Positions 15,139 to 24,226 are shown, numbered from the stretch's first letter. The stretch is 64,000 bases of DNA from Sphingomonas sp. Y38-1Y (GCF_032391395.1 NZ_CP135916.1:1364001-1428000), one strand, 5' to 3'. Numbers and translations: made by a program. The notes: generated by a model not told the origin, from the letters alone.

Positions 15139-15755
15139 CCGAAGTCGGCGAGGTCGAATCCGGCCGCGAACGCCGCGGCGAGCGTGTCGGGCGTCAGCGG
15201 ATCGATCGGGGCGAGCCGGCCGAGCCGCCGCACGTCGCCCATTGCCTCAATCGTCGCCTCGCTGTCGGGCACGCTGTCGCCGACGAAGGCGATGCCGTGG
15301 ATCGGGATGCCGCGGCGGCGCATCGCCTCGATCGAGAGGAGGCTGTGGTTGATCGTGCCGAGCGCGGTGCGGGCGACGAGGATGACGGGGAGGTTCCATC
15401 GCGCGACGAGGTCGATCGTCGGCAGCGTGCGCGTCAGCGGGACCATCAGCCCGCCGGCGAGCTCGATCACCAGCGGGTCGATGGCGGGCGGGGTCAGGCG
15501 CGCGGGGTCGATCGTCACGCCGTCGATCTCGGCGGCCAGGTGCGGCGAGCAGGGGGTGGCGAGGACATAGGCCTCGGGCAGCAGTCGCTCGCGAGGGATG
15601 CCTGCCAGCGCGGCGACGGCGGCCGTATCGGTGCCCTCGTCGGTGCCCGACTGAACCGGCTTCCAATAGGTCGCGCCGATCGCCTGCGTCAGCGCGGCGG
15701 CGAAGACGGTCTTGCCGATGCCGGTATCGGTGCCCGCGATGACGAAGCGGCTCAC
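15135..15755 (-). CDS. bioD: Dethiobiotin synthetase
   Basis: 206 residues from a GTG at 15755. It has Walker [10 protein letters not shown] (residues 8-16), the substrate loop [10 protein letters not shown], and [10 protein letters not shown]. It closes the ureido ring of dethiobiotin from 7,8-diaminopelargonate, CO2 and ATP. The GTG is used because it lies in the 4-base overlap with the bioF stop (GTGA) and puts the Walker A at the usual distance from the start. The longer open frame upstream lies inside bioF and is a shadow. Confidence 0.93.
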   Translation of the reverse strand: MSRFVIAGTDTGIGKTVFAAALTQAIGATYWKPVQSGTDEGTDTAAVAALAGIPRERLLPEAYVLATPCSPHLAAEIDGVTIDPARLTPPAIDPLVIELAGGLMVPLTRTLPTIDLVARWNLPVILVARTALGTINHSLLSIEAMRRRGIPIHGIAFVGDSVPDSEATIEAMGDVRRLGRLAPIDPLTPDTLAAAFAAGFDLADFG

Positions 15756-16855
15756 AGCGCAGCCTTCAGTGCGTCGGCCAGCGCATCGATATCGTCGAGC
15801 TCGACATGGTTGGTGATCGCGATCCGCAGCCGCGCGGTGCCGGGGGGGACGGTCGGCGGGCGAATCCCGCGCACGTCGAAGCCGGCGGCCTGCACTGCCG
15901 CGGCGACCGTCATCGCACGATTGTCGTCGCCGAGGATCAGCGGCAGGATCTGCGATCGGCTTCCGATGCCGAGCGATCGTTCGGCATAAGCGATCCGCTG
16001 CCATAGCGCGTCGCGGCGCTCGGGCTCGTCGGCGAGGGTGCGAAGGCTCTCGCGCACGACTGCCGCCATCAGCGGCGAGGGGGCGGTCGAGAAGATGAAG
16101 CCGCGACCGCGATTGATGAGGAAGTCGCGCATGATCGCGGGGCCGGTCACCAGCGCCCCTTCGGCCCCCAGCGCCTTGCCGCAGGTGTGGAGCGCGATCG
16201 TCCGCTCGGGCGCAAGGGCGTGCGACAGGCCGCGGCCCGCATCCCCGAACACGCCGGTCGCATGCGCCTCGTCCACCAGCAGTATCGCGTCGTGGCGCTC
16301 GGCGACCGCGACAAGCTCGGCCAGCGGCGCGAGGTCGCCGTCCATGCTGTAGAGGCTCTCGACCGCGATCCACGGCGTGCCCATGCCGCCGCCCCGCCGC
16401 CACGCGGCGATCGCGTCGTCGAATCCTTGCGCGTCGTTGTGCACCGCCGCCACGCGATCGGCGCGCGACAGGCGCATGCCGTCATGGGCGCTCGCGTGCA
16501 CCAGCGCGTCATGGACGATCAGGTCGCCGCGCTGGGGCAGCGTCGCGAGCAGCGTCAGATTGGCGGCATAGCCGCTGGAAAACCACAGCGCCGCCTCATG
16601 TTCGAAGAACGCCGCTGCCTCGCTCTCCAGCGCCTCGATCTCGTCATGGTTGCCGCGCAGCAGGCGCGAGCCGCCCGAGCCCATCGGCACGCCGCGCGCG
16701 ATCGCGTCGGCGGCCGCCTTTCGCAGCCGCGCCGATCCGGCGAGACCGAGATAGTCGTTGGAGGCGAAGTCGACGCCCTCTCGCGGCGCGAGCGACCGGC
16801 GGCGCCCGATCGTCGCCAGCGCGTCGAGGTCGGCCGCCTGTGCCGCCAGCATCAT
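15752..16855 (-). CDS. bioF: 8-amino-7-oxononanoate synthase
   Basis: A 367-residue PLP alpha-oxoamine synthase. It joins pimeloyl-ACP or pimeloyl-CoA with alanine to make KAPA, the first step of the biotin ring pathway. Motifs: [11 protein letters not shown] (about residues 30-40), [22 protein letters not shown], and the PLP Lys in [11 protein letters not shown]. It overlaps bioD downstream and the RNA methyltransferase gene upstream, each by 4 bases. bioB and a pimelate-forming gene are not in the window. Confidence 0.94.
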   Translation of the reverse strand: MMLAAQAADLDALATIGRRRSLAPREGVDFASNDYLGLAGSARLRKAAADAIARGVPMGSGGSRLLRGNHDEIEALESEAAAFFEHEAALWFSSGYAANLTLLATLPQRGDLIVHDALVHASAHDGMRLSRADRVAAVHNDAQGFDDAIAAWRRGGGMGTPWIAVESLYSMDGDLAPLAELVAVAERHDAILLVDEAHATGVFGDAGRGLSHALAPERTIALHTCGKALGAEGALVTGPAIMRDFLINRGRGFIFSTAPSPLMAAVVRESLRTLADEPERRDALWQRIAYAERSLGIGSRSQILPLILGDDNRAMTVAAAVQAAGFDVRGIRPPTVPPGTARLRIAITNHVELDDIDALADALKAAL

Positions 16856-17658
16856 CCGCGGCGCCGATGCTGGCTGAGCACCTCATACGCCATCACCGCG
16901 GTCGCGACGGCGGCGTTGAGGCTGTCGGCCTTGCCGAGCATCGGCATCTTGACGCGCAGGTCGCAGGCCGCGGCATAGGCGGGCGGCAGGCCCTGCGCTT
17001 CATTGCCGGTCAGTAGGAAGGTCGGCGCGGCATAGGCCGGGTCCTGATAGTCGAGATCGGTGTCGAGGCTGAGCGCCACGAGCTGGCCCGGCCCGCACCG
17101 CAGCCAGGCGATGAACGCGTCCCAGCCCGCGCGCACGATCGGCACGGTGAACAGCGCGCCCATGCTCGCGCGAACCGCCTCGACGGAGAAGGGGTCGACG
17201 CAATCGTCGACCAGGATCAGTCCGCCCGCGCCGACCGCATCGCCGGTGCGCAGGATGGTGCCGAGATTGCCCGGGTCGCGCAGCCGCTCCGCGACCAGCC
17301 AGATGCCGGCGGCGCTGCGGTCGAGCTGGTCGAGCGGCGTCTCGAACTCGGCGAATACGCCGACGACGGCGCCGGGATTGTCCTTGCCCGACAGCTTGGA
17401 AAGGATGTCGGGCGTCGTCTCGATGGCGTCGCCGCCCGCCGCCTCGACCGCCTCGACCAGCGCGACGACCAGCGGATGGCGCGCGCTGTCGGCGGCAAAG
17501 AACATCTGTTCGGGCAGTCGCCCGCCCTCGCGCGCCTCGGTCAGGATGCGCAGCCCCTCGGCCAGGAAGCGACCCTGCGCGCGGCGGTGCTTCTTGTCGC
17601 GAAGCTCGCGCGCCGCCTTGACGGCCTGATTGGAATAGGCGGTGATCTGGCGAGGCAT
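16852..17658 (-). CDS. SpoU/TrmH-family RNA 2'-O-methyltransferase
   Basis: 268 residues from the ATG at 17658; longer starts would add an Arg/Pro-rich tail read from intergenic DNA. The N-terminal substrate-binding part (QAVKAARELRDKKHRRAQGRF, LAEGLR) resembles the RlmB-type L30e-like domain. The C-terminal SPOUT domain has all three motifs: ERLRDPGNLGTILRT, LTGNEAQGLP and ADSLNAAVATAVMAYE, which form the knotted SAM site. The target is probably a 23S rRNA or tRNA ribose; which one cannot be decided. It is the first gene of the four-gene unit with bioF, bioD and bioA. Confidence 0.88.
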   Translation of the reverse strand: MPRQITAYSNQAVKAARELRDKKHRRAQGRFLAEGLRILTEAREGGRLPEQMFFAADSARHPLVVALVEAVEAAGGDAIETTPDILSKLSGKDNPGAVVGVFAEFETPLDQLDRSAAGIWLVAERLRDPGNLGTILRTGDAVGAGGLILVDDCVDPFSVEAVRASMGALFTVPIVRAGWDAFIAWLRCGPGQLVALSLDTDLDYQDPAYAAPTFLLTGNEAQGLPPAYAAACDLRVKMPMLGKADSLNAAVATAVMAYEVLSQHRRRG

Positions 17659-17707
17659 GGCGGCGCGCTTTGCCCCAGCGCGGGCGCGAGGAAAAGGGGG
17701 CAGCCCC

Positions 17708-18622
17708 CTAAGCGACGGCCGGCCGGGGCGGTGCGAGTGCAGCCGGCCTCCATTCCACCAGCCGCGTGGCCCCGATCGCCAGCAACGCCACACCCACGCC
17801 AGCGATGCACTCGATCAGATAATGCCCCCCTGTCGTCGGCGTGGCCGCCAGCATCATCAGGTTGATCGGCACGAAGAACAGCCGAAGCCGACCGGTCGGC
17901 CAGCTCGCCCAGATGAAGAGCACGGCGGCCGCGGCGTGGAAGCTGGGGAAGGCGATCAGACCGCACAGCGCGCCGAGGTCGATCGCGCGCAGCGTGCCCG
18001 ACCGCAGTGCCTCGATTACGGCGATGTGCATGAAGCCGGGCTGCGGCATCATCGGGTCGTCAGGCCGCAGGAAGTGGGCGCCGGCGGAGGTCGCGCGCGC
18101 CAGGGCGAACAGCGCATTGGTGAGGATGAGTGCCAATGCAAAGGCGAGCACGAAGCGATCAAGCCGGGCCTGATGCCCGCTCCATGCCAGTGCCGCCGCC
18201 AGCAGAGTGGGTGTCGCGAAGATCGTGAGATAGGCCGCGTCCAGCGGCGCCCCGATCCAGCGATTGAGCTCGAAAAGCCGCCAGTATGTCGGCCAGAAGC
18301 TCTCGAGCGGACCCCCCAGCGCGATCAGGTCGGCATCGGCCCAGCCGCTGGTCGAGGCGGCGATGGCGTAGCTGGCGATCGAGCCCAGCAGGCTGAACGC
18401 GGCCAGCATGCCCGCCGATGCGATCGCCGCGGTGGCGCGGGGATGCCGCGTGGCGAACCCTTCGCGGGTCAGCCACGGCAACGCGATCGACAGCGCCGGA
18501 AACAGGATGGCGACCAGCGCCATGGGACTTGGCGCAAGCGACAAGCCAACGAGCGGGAGGGCGATGGCGAGCGATAATGCCAGGAGCAACGCGCCTGCGC
18601 TGGCCAGCCTTCGATATGTCAT
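17708..18622 (-). CDS. PAP2/Aur1-like integral membrane phosphatase or phosphotransferase
   Basis: 304 residues with about eight hydrophobic segments. The PAP2 superfamily motifs are recognisable near the C-terminus: IAFPSFHAAAAVLF (motif 2, about residue 228) and TPTTGGHYLIECIAGVG (motif 3, about 262-278). In motif 3 the expected Asp after HYxx is Glu. The FPSFH/GGHY variant is closer to the Aur1/inositol phosphotransferase branch (PAP2_3) than to classical phosphatidate phosphatases. Sphingomonads carry sphingolipids, so a lipid headgroup role is possible but is inference. It ends about 50 bases before the RNA methyltransferase start on the same strand. Confidence 0.7.
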   Translation of the reverse strand: MTYRRLASAGALLLALSLAIALPLVGLSLAPSPMALVAILFPALSIALPWLTREGFATRHPRATAAIASAGMLAAFSLLGSIASYAIAASTSGWADADLIALGGPLESFWPTYWRLFELNRWIGAPLDAAYLTIFATPTLLAAALAWSGHQARLDRFVLAFALALILTNALFALARATSAGAHFLRPDDPMMPQPGFMHIAVIEALRSGTLRAIDLGALCGLIAFPSFHAAAAVLFIWASWPTGRLRLFFVPINLMMLAATPTTGGHYLIECIAGVGVALLAIGATRLVEWRPAALAPPRPAVA

Positions 18623-18682
18623 GCAGCCCCCCGGTCGCTTGGACCTCAGGCTAGGCGCAGACTCGTTAACAAGCCGTCGGGG

Positions 18683-18976
18683 TCATGCAGCGGATCCGCC
18701 GCCGAGCCGCGCATCGATCGCGCGCTCCACGGCGTCGAGGCCGTCTTCGCTGGCGATCGCGAGGTCGAGGGGGCGGCCGCCCAGCGCCTCGTCATGGCCG
18801 TTGAGGAACGCGATCGCACGTTCGGAGCCGAGGCGCTTAAAGGCGAGGAGGGTGATGCGGCCCTGTCGCTCGGCGGCGACCGGGTCCATCTTCTTCATCG
18901 CGCGGCGCGGGCTGAAGCCCGAGCGGCGGGGTGCGGGTGCCGGTTCGGCCGGCGTGGTCGTCGGTTGATCGGTCAT
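18683..18976 (-). CDS. Orphan MbcA/ParS/Xre antitoxin-type (DUF2384) protein
   Basis: 97 residues from the ATG at 18976, preceded by GGGGGCAGGACGA. The first 30 residues are Pro/Thr/Ala-rich and probably disordered. Residues about 45-92 match the toxin-binding domain of Xre/MbcA/ParS antitoxins: an AFKRLGSERAIAFLNG helix pair, then the family's LGGRPLDLA turn and EDGLDAVERAIDARL helix. Such proteins normally pair with a RES-domain toxin, but no RES gene lies next to it. Neither is there an obvious DNA-binding HTH at its N-terminus. It lies 38 bases downstream of the 59-residue small gene and is probably co-transcribed with it. Confidence 0.65.
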   Translation of the reverse strand: MTDQPTTTPAEPAPAPRRSGFSPRRAMKKMDPVAAERQGRITLLAFKRLGSERAIAFLNGHDEALGGRPLDLAIASEDGLDAVERAIDARLGGGSAA

Positions 18977-19014
18977 ATTCGTCCTGCCCCCTTCGAATGA
19001 CGTGCCGCCAGCGC

Positions 19015-19194
19015 TCAGGTGATCGTCGCGCCGATGACGCTCCTCGATCCGGTGAAGTCCGCTTGGACCGTCCGGATCTGTGCGGCATAGGCCGAGGCGA
19101 GCCCCTGATGCGAGCGGCGCGAAGCGACGCACGCGGACTGGTCGGCGCGCATGAGCGACACCTGGTGCCGCGCGAGTAGATAGTTGAGGTCCAT
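19015..19194 (-). CDS. Small conserved-looking protein of unknown function, 59 residues
   Basis: I do not know a function for this protein. The ATG at 19194 has a strong ribosome binding site (GCAGGAG, 8-base spacing) and encodes MDLNYLLARHQVSLMRADQS, then ASRRSHQGLASAYAAQI and a C-terminal GATIT. It is predicted mostly helical, with no signal peptide and no membrane segment. Short proteins starting MDLNYLxxRHQxSLM are, as I recall, frequent in sphingomonads. A good minus-strand promoter lies about 110 bases upstream, supporting real expression. Confidence 0.6.
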   Translation of the reverse strand: MDLNYLLARHQVSLMRADQSACVASRRSHQGLASAYAAQIRTVQADFTGSRSVIGATIT

Positions 19195-19301
19195 GGAGAC
19201 CACTCCTGCAATGTAAGCGGGAGCGCGATGGTCTCTCAGCCACGGGTGCCTACGGATGCGTGTCCCCGGTGGTAACCGATAGGTAGTGCGGATCGGCCGC
19301 A

Positions 19302-19330
19302 ATTATAAGACACGGACGCTTGACTCTTAA
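19302..19330 (-). promoter_or_regulatory. Sigma-70-like promoter for the 59-residue gene
   Basis: On the minus strand, TTAAGA (19330-19325) and a perfect TATAAT (19307-19302) are 17 bases apart, inside an AT-rich island in otherwise GC-rich DNA. Transcription would begin near 19295, giving a leader of about 100 bases. Confidence 0.6.
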
Positions 19331-19378
19331 ATCTACATATCTAGTCTTTTTCTGCAAGGCGGCAGAGAGGACGGGCGG

Positions 19379-19774
19379 ATGCGACGTTGGATCGGCGTGG
19401 GCGCGGGTGTCGTGGCGGTCATCGCCGGGCTGCTGATTGCGTGGCGCGTGTTCCTCTACGATCCATATGTGAGTGCAGGCGAGAACGGAGTCTACGCCAA
19501 TGGCTGCTGCGGCACGATCGAGCTGCGCGACGGGCGCATCCTGCTCAACGGGCACAAGTCGGTGCGCTATGTCGTCGGCCGGGACGACGGCGGCGCGTTC
19601 GTTCTGCCGCGCCACTATGTCGGCGCGTTCCCCTATCGGCGGTTCGAGGTCGACGGTTCGGCCGCCGTGGTGAATCTTCGGCTCGACAGGCTGCCGACGC
19701 CGGGAACGATCACGCTCTATCAGGGATCGGCGGCTTACGACTTCAAGCGCAAGGCGCCGCCTCCGCCGAACTGA
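19379..19774 (+). CDS. Hypothetical protein with one N-terminal membrane anchor
   Basis: 131 residues, no family recognised. Residues about 5-24 form a hydrophobic segment (signal anchor or uncleaved signal). The rest is a small probably periplasmic beta-rich domain with CC at 44-45, repeated Gly-turns and a Pro-rich tail (APPPPN). It is divergent from the 59-residue gene, sharing the AT-rich 19195-19378 interval, and convergent with ptsH (3-base gap). No strong ribosome binding site beyond GGCAGAGAGGACGGGCGG was seen. Confidence 0.6.
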   Translation: MRRWIGVGAGVVAVIAGLLIAWRVFLYDPYVSAGENGVYANGCCGTIELRDGRILLNGHKSVRYVVGRDDGGAFVLPRHYVGAFPYRRFEVDGSAAVVNLRLDRLPTPGTITLYQGSAAYDFKRKAPPPPN

Positions 19775-19777
19775 AGC

Positions 19778-20047
19778 TCACTCTTCGCCGAAGCGGTCCT
19801 CGACCAGGGTGCAGAGCGCGGTCACGGCGTCCTCGGCGGCGTCGCCGGTGGCGGAGATGGTGATGGTATCGCCCTTGGCGGCGCCCAGCATCATCAGGCC
19901 CATGATCGACGTGCCGGTGACGCGCGAGCCGTCCTTCTCGACGGTGACTTCGGTCGGCTGGGCGCTGGCGAGCGTCACGAACTTGGCGCTGGCGCGTGCG
20001 TGGAGACCGCGGCGATTGGTGATGAGGACCGCGCGGCTGACGGTCAT
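19778..20047 (-). CDS. ptsH: HPr phosphocarrier protein
   Basis: An 89-residue HPr. It has the phosphorylated His16 in NRRGLHARASAKFV and the regulatory-serine region GTSIMGLMML, where HprK would act. It accepts phosphate from enzyme I and passes it to EIIA proteins. The start overlaps the EIIA stop by 4 bases. It is the last gene of the chvI-chvG-hprK-rapZ-EIIA-ptsH unit; enzyme I is not in the window. With no sugar permease encoded here the system is more likely regulatory than for transport. Confidence 0.95.
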   Translation of the reverse strand: MTVSRAVLITNRRGLHARASAKFVTLASAQPTEVTVEKDGSRVTGTSIMGLMMLGAAKGDTITISATGDAAEDAVTALCTLVEDRFGEE

Positions 20048-20475
20048 GCCGCCGCCTCGCCCAGCACTTCGGAGGCGACGGAGATGTACTTGCGCCCCGC
20101 CTCTCGCGCGGCAGAGACGGCTTCGGTGACCTTCATCGTCTTGCGCGCGCCGCCCAGGCGGATGAGCATCGGCAGGTTGATGCCCGCGATCACCTCGACC
20201 CGGCCGGTCTCGAGCAGCGAGATGGCGAGGTTGGAGGGGGTGCCGCCGAACAGGTCGGTGAGGACGATCACGCCGCGGCCGCCATCGACCTCGCCGATCG
20301 CGCGGGCGATATCGGCGCGGCGTTCCTCCATGTCGTCTTCGGGGCCGATGCAGATCGTCGCGATCGCATCCTGCTTGCCGACGACATGCTCCATCGCGAC
20401 CACGAATTCCTGTGCAAGGCGTCCATGGGTCACGAGGACCAGGCCGATCATTGGATTTTCCGTCATAGCCTTCAT
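20044..20475 (-). CDS. PTS EIIA component, mannose family
   Basis: 143 residues. It is a stand-alone EIIA-Man domain with the phosphorylated His17 in VTHGRLAQEF, followed by the DLFGGTPSN loop typical of this fold and a C-terminal EAGRKYISVASE helix. The ATG at 20475 overlaps the rapZ stop (ATGA); a second ATG nine bases on (20466) is also possible. No EIIB, C or D genes accompany it, as is usual for alphaproteobacterial regulatory PTS branches, where EIIA phosphorylation reports phosphate-carrier state to other proteins. Confidence 0.92.
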   Translation of the reverse strand: MKAMTENPMIGLVLVTHGRLAQEFVVAMEHVVGKQDAIATICIGPEDDMEERRADIARAIGEVDGGRGVIVLTDLFGGTPSNLAISLLETGRVEVIAGINLPMLIRLGGARKTMKVTEAVSAAREAGRKYISVASEVLGEAAA

Positions 20476-21383
20476 GTCTTGGCGGGCGCGCCTTCGAGCG
20501 AGTCCTGCGGCGCGGTGCCCAGGTCGCGGTGTTGTACCGTGGGCGAAAATCCCTCGGCGCGCAACCGTGCGCCCACCCGTTCGGCCAGGTGGACCGAGCG
20601 GTGTCTTCCCCCGGTACAGCCGAATGCGACGGTGACATAGGCCTTGCCCTCCGCACGGTAGCGGGGGAGCAGCATCAGCAGCAGCCGCTCGATCGCGTCG
20701 ACCGACTCGGCATAGGCGGGATCGCCGCGGACATAGTCGGCGACGTCGGCATCGCGGCCGGTGCCGGGGCGAAGCTCTGGCACCCAATGCGGATTGCGCA
20801 GGTAGCGCATATCGAAGACGAGGTCGGCGCTTCTCGGTACGCCGCGGGCGAAGCCGAACGACATGACCGACAGCGTCGGTTCGCTGCCGCCCTCGCCGCC
20901 GAAGCGGTCGCGCACTTCCTGCGCCAGCGCGTTCGCCGACAGGGTGGTGGTGTCGATCAGGCGGCCGGCCCAGTCCTTGATCGGCTGCAGAAGCTCGCGT
21001 TCGCGCAGGATGCCGTCGGCGGCGGGGCGGTCCTGCGCCAGCGGATGGCGGCGGCGCGTTTCCGAATAGCGGCGTTCGAGCTCGGTGCCGCCGCAGTCGA
21101 GATAGAGGATCGTGATGTCCTGGCCGCGGTCGGCGAGCTGCTGAACGCGCTTGACGATGCGCGCGGCGTCGAAGCCGCGGGTGCGCGTCCCCATGCCGAG
21201 CGCGAGCGGTCGGTCGCCGTCCGGCGATCCCGTCGCGGGCGCGGTCTCGAGCAGCCGGTCGAGAAGGACGAGGGGAAGGTTATCGACCACCTCCCACCCC
21301 AGATCCTCGAGCGTGCGGAGCGTGGTGGTCTTCCCGGCACCCGACATGCCGGTGACGAGGAGGATGCGACGGGGCTGGGTCAT
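20472..21383 (-). CDS. rapZ: RapZ-family nucleotide-binding protein
   Basis: 303 residues. The N-terminal P-loop kinase-like domain has GMSGAGKT (residues 12-19). The C-terminal domain has SFGFARGVPRSADLVFDMRYLRNP and the signature GCTGGRHRSVHLAERV. In enterobacteria RapZ adapts an sRNA to RNase E to control GlcN6P synthase. In alphaproteobacteria the role is less clear, but it is nearly always beside hprK and PTS genes, as here. The ATG at 21383 overlaps the hprK stop by 4 bases, which fixes the start. Confidence 0.93.
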   Translation of the reverse strand: MTQPRRILLVTGMSGAGKTTTLRTLEDLGWEVVDNLPLVLLDRLLETAPATGSPDGDRPLALGMGTRTRGFDAARIVKRVQQLADRGQDITILYLDCGGTELERRYSETRRRHPLAQDRPAADGILRERELLQPIKDWAGRLIDTTTLSANALAQEVRDRFGGEGGSEPTLSVMSFGFARGVPRSADLVFDMRYLRNPHWVPELRPGTGRDADVADYVRGDPAYAESVDAIERLLLMLLPRYRAEGKAYVTVAFGCTGGRHRSVHLAERVGARLRAEGFSPTVQHRDLGTAPQDSLEGAPAKT

Positions 21384-21808
21384 GGTTTCTGCCGGGCGAG
21401 CGCCAGTTCGACCTTGATCGGCGCGGACGGCTCGAGCGAGGCGAGGGCGGTGCAGGGGATGTCGATCCCGGCAATCGAGCGAGACCGGAGATCGGCCGGC
21501 AGGCGCTCCGGCGCCGGATCGATCGTCACAAGCAGCGCGACCGGCACGTCCGCGACGTGCGCCATCTCGACGATGCCGATCCCGCGCACCTCGATCCGGC
21601 CGGCGATGGTAACGGGCGGAGATGCGAGGAGCGTCGATCCGGCGCGGCGAAGAAGGGTATAGTCGTCGCTGACGAGCACCGCGCCGCGATCGATCAGGCG
21701 GAGCGCGAGGTCGGACTTGCCCGTGCCAGAGCGGCCCGCGATCAGCACCGCGCGACCCTGGATCGCCACGCACGACGCGTGCAGCGTCTCCGACGACAAC
21801 GCCGTCAT
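21380..21808 (-). CDS. hprK: Short-form HPr kinase/phosphorylase
   Basis: 142 residues, the truncated alphaproteobacterial form lacking the N-terminal domain of Gram-positive HprK. It keeps Walker A GRSGTGKS (residues 25-32), DRGAVLVSDDY and the HprK signature region VRGIGIVEM. It should phosphorylate the regulatory serine of HPr, linking metabolic state to PTS phosphorylation. Start and stop both overlap neighbours by 4 bases (chvG upstream, rapZ downstream). Confidence 0.92.
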   Translation of the reverse strand: MTALSSETLHASCVAIQGRAVLIAGRSGTGKSDLALRLIDRGAVLVSDDYTLLRRAGSTLLASPPVTIAGRIEVRGIGIVEMAHVADVPVALLVTIDPAPERLPADLRSRSIAGIDIPCTALASLEPSAPIKVELALARQKP

Positions 21809-23421
21809 CCCTCGATCCGATCCCCGTCCCCAAAGGCCCGCGGCAGCCGCACGACGAAGCGCGCGCCGCTGACCCGATCCTCGCGCGACTCGACGTGGAT
21901 CGTGCCCGAATGGCCTTCGACGATCGTACGTGCGATGGCAAGGCCGAGGCCGGAGTGTGCGCCGAATGCCTCGCCATCCGGGCGGACCGAATGGAAGCGG
22001 CGAAAGATCGCCTCGCGCGCTTCCTCAGGCACGCCGGGCCCCTCGTCCTCGACGCGGACGATCAGCCGGCGGCCGGCTGCCGAGGCGCCGACGCTGACGA
22101 CGGCTTGGTCGGGGGAGAAGGACAGCGCGTTGTCGATCAGGTTCTCGAACACGCGCGCCAGCCGCGACCCGTCGCCATTGACGATCAGGGCCTCGTCGCC
22201 GGGCAGGTCGAGGCGGAGGCGGATGTCGCGGGGCAGGCCGCGCGTCCGCCGCGCCTCGACGATCGCCTCCAGCATCTCGGCGAGGTCGAGCGGCTCGAAC
22301 TTGGTGCGGCTCAATTGCGCGTCGAGGCGCGACGCCTCCGAAATCTCGGTGATGAGACGGTCGAGGCGCTGGACGTCGTCGCGAACGATGTCGAGAAGCT
22401 GCGCCTGAAGCGCCGGGTCGCGGATCGACCCCAGCCCCTCCACCGCCGAACGGAGCGATGCGAGCGGATTCTTCAATTCGTGCGTCACGTCGGCGGCAAA
22501 CGCTTCGGTCGCGTCGATGCGCAGGCGTAGCGCCTGGCTCATGTCGGACACGGCGCGGGCGAGCATCCCGATCTCGTCGCGGCGGTCGGGCAGGCGCGGC
22601 ACGACCACTTCGCGCGCGCGGCCCAGCCGGACGCGGACCGCGGCGCGGGCGAGCTTGCGGAGCGGCTGGACGATCGTGCGCGCCAGGAAGAAGGACAGGA
22701 GGAGCGACGCGAGAGCGACGCCCGCTAGGACGACGGACAGCCGCCAGCGCTCGGCCCGCACGACCGAGGTGATGTCACGCGCATTGACCGTGGTCATCAG
22801 CGTGCCGCGAGCCCCCAGCGGCGCGGCGGCGGTGAGGACCGGGGTCCGATCGGGAGCGCGCCACAGCGTCGACGGCGCCTCGTGCGTCGAAAAGGCGCGG
22901 GCGACGTCGGGCCAGCGATAGCCGCGACCGCGCGGACGCTCGCGATAGAGCGGCGCGCGGTCGGCGCCAACGACGGTGTCGATCCCTGCGTCGAGGAAGC
23001 GGCCGATCGTCTGGCCGACCGGCTGCTTGTCGGGATCGCGCAGGCGGAAATTGGCGACCCCCAGCGCGCGGCTGTCGGCGCGCTGGACGCCGTCGGGGCC
23101 GAAAGTGCGGATGCGCGTCCCCGTCTGTCGCGCGAGGCGGGTGACGAGCACTTCCTCGTCGCTCATCCGCGTCGCCATCAGCGCCTGGGCGATCAGCCGC
23201 GCTTCCCGGCTCGCCTGTTCGAGCCGCGTGTCGATCAGCCGCGTGCGATAGCTGTCGAGATAGAAGAACCCGCCCGCCAGCATCGCCAGCGCGATGCCGT
23301 TGACCGCCAGGATGCGCGGCGTGAGGCTGATCCGCCCCGACCAGCGCAGCGAGAGCGCCCGATCGTCGCTCCGCGACGGGCCGCGATCCTCACTCGTCGG
23401 AGAAGCGATAGCCCGCACCAT
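21805..23421 (-). CDS. chvG: ChvG-type sensor histidine kinase
   Basis: About 538 residues. Membrane segments at about 33-55 and 228-248 flank a periplasmic sensor domain. HAMP follows ([11 protein letters not shown]), then the DHp box [11 protein letters not shown] with His314, and the ATPase N, G1 and G2 boxes ([31 protein letters not shown]). ChvG/ExoS kinases respond to acid or envelope stress and phosphorylate ChvI. The only plausible starts (ATG 23421, GTG 23418) lie inside the end of chvI, giving a 32-base overlap; no later ATG or GTG precedes the first membrane segment. The stop overlaps the hprK start. Confidence 0.9.
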   Translation of the reverse strand: MVRAIASPTSEDRGPSRSDDRALSLRWSGRISLTPRILAVNGIALAMLAGGFFYLDSYRTRLIDTRLEQASREARLIAQALMATRMSDEEVLVTRLARQTGTRIRTFGPDGVQRADSRALGVANFRLRDPDKQPVGQTIGRFLDAGIDTVVGADRAPLYRERPRGRGYRWPDVARAFSTHEAPSTLWRAPDRTPVLTAAAPLGARGTLMTTVNARDITSVVRAERWRLSVVLAGVALASLLLSFFLARTIVQPLRKLARAAVRVRLGRAREVVVPRLPDRRDEIGMLARAVSDMSQALRLRIDATEAFAADVTHELKNPLASLRSAVEGLGSIRDPALQAQLLDIVRDDVQRLDRLITEISEASRLDAQLSRTKFEPLDLAEMLEAIVEARRTRGLPRDIRLRLDLPGDEALIVNGDGSRLARVFENLIDNALSFSPDQAVVSVGASAAGRRLIVRVEDEGPGVPEEAREAIFRRFHSVRPDGEAFGAHSGLGLAIARTIVEGHSGTIHVESREDRVSGARFVVRLPRAFGDGDRIEG

Positions 23422-24097
23422 AGAGCGTCTCGATGGCGTCGAACTTGGGGTCGACCTGCCGGAACTTGCGGCGCACGCGCTTGATGTGGCTGTCGATGGT
23501 GCGGTCGTCGACGTAGATGTCGTCCTGATACGCTGCATCCATCAGCTGGTTGCGCGTCTTGACGATGCCGGGCCGCTGGGCGAGCGTTTCGAGGATCATG
23601 AACTCGGTCACGGTCAGCGTGACGTTCTGGCCGCCCCACAGCACCTTGTGCCGGGCAGGGTCCATGACCAGCCGCCCGCGTTCGAGCACGGGCGCGGCGG
23701 GCTCATTCGACCCCTCGCCAAGCCCCGCCGCCGCTTCGGTCCGGCGCAGGATCGCGCGGATGCGGGCGATCAGCAGGCGCTGGCTGAACGGCTTTGCGAT
23801 ATAGTCGTCGGCGCCCATCGCGAGGCCGAGCGCCTCGTCCAGCTCGTCGTCCTTGCTGGTGAGGAAGATGACCGGGATCGTCGACTTCTCGCGCAGCCGG
23901 CGGAGGAGCTCCAGCCCGTCGAGCCGCGGCATCTTGATGTCGAGCACGGCGAGGTCGGGGGGATTGTCGATCAGCGCCTTCAGCGCCGCTTCGCCGTCCG
24001 AATAGACGCGCGTCAGGAAGCCTTCGGCCTGAAGCGCGATCGAGACCGAGGTGAGGATGTTGCGGTCGTCGTCGACCAGCGCGACCGTCGCGCTCAC
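23390..24097 (-). CDS. chvI: ChvI-type response regulator
   Basis: 235 residues. An OmpR-type receiver (acidic VDDDR, phosphoacceptor Asp53 in LAVLDIKMP, Lys in AKPFS) is followed by a winged-helix DNA-binding domain ending [13 protein letters not shown]...YGAGYRF. It works with ChvG in envelope and acid-stress control, typically of exopolysaccharide and outer-membrane genes. It is the first gene of the unit running to ptsH, and cckA diverges from it. Confidence 0.95.
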   Translation of the reverse strand: MSATVALVDDDRNILTSVSIALQAEGFLTRVYSDGEAALKALIDNPPDLAVLDIKMPRLDGLELLRRLREKSTIPVIFLTSKDDELDEALGLAMGADDYIAKPFSQRLLIARIRAILRRTEAAAGLGEGSNEPAAPVLERGRLVMDPARHKVLWGGQNVTLTVTEFMILETLAQRPGIVKTRNQLMDAAYQDDIYVDDRTIDSHIKRVRRKFRQVDPKFDAIETLYGAGYRFSDE

Positions 24098-24226
24098 GGT
24101 TTCGGAGGCTCGATGATGCGATGGCCCATGCCGCTCGCCTAGCCCAAAGCGCGACCCGGCTCAATCGCTCGCGAAGGGCGACCGCGCTGCTTGACGAGGG
24201 GGCGGAGCGGGCCGACAGCGTGGGCG

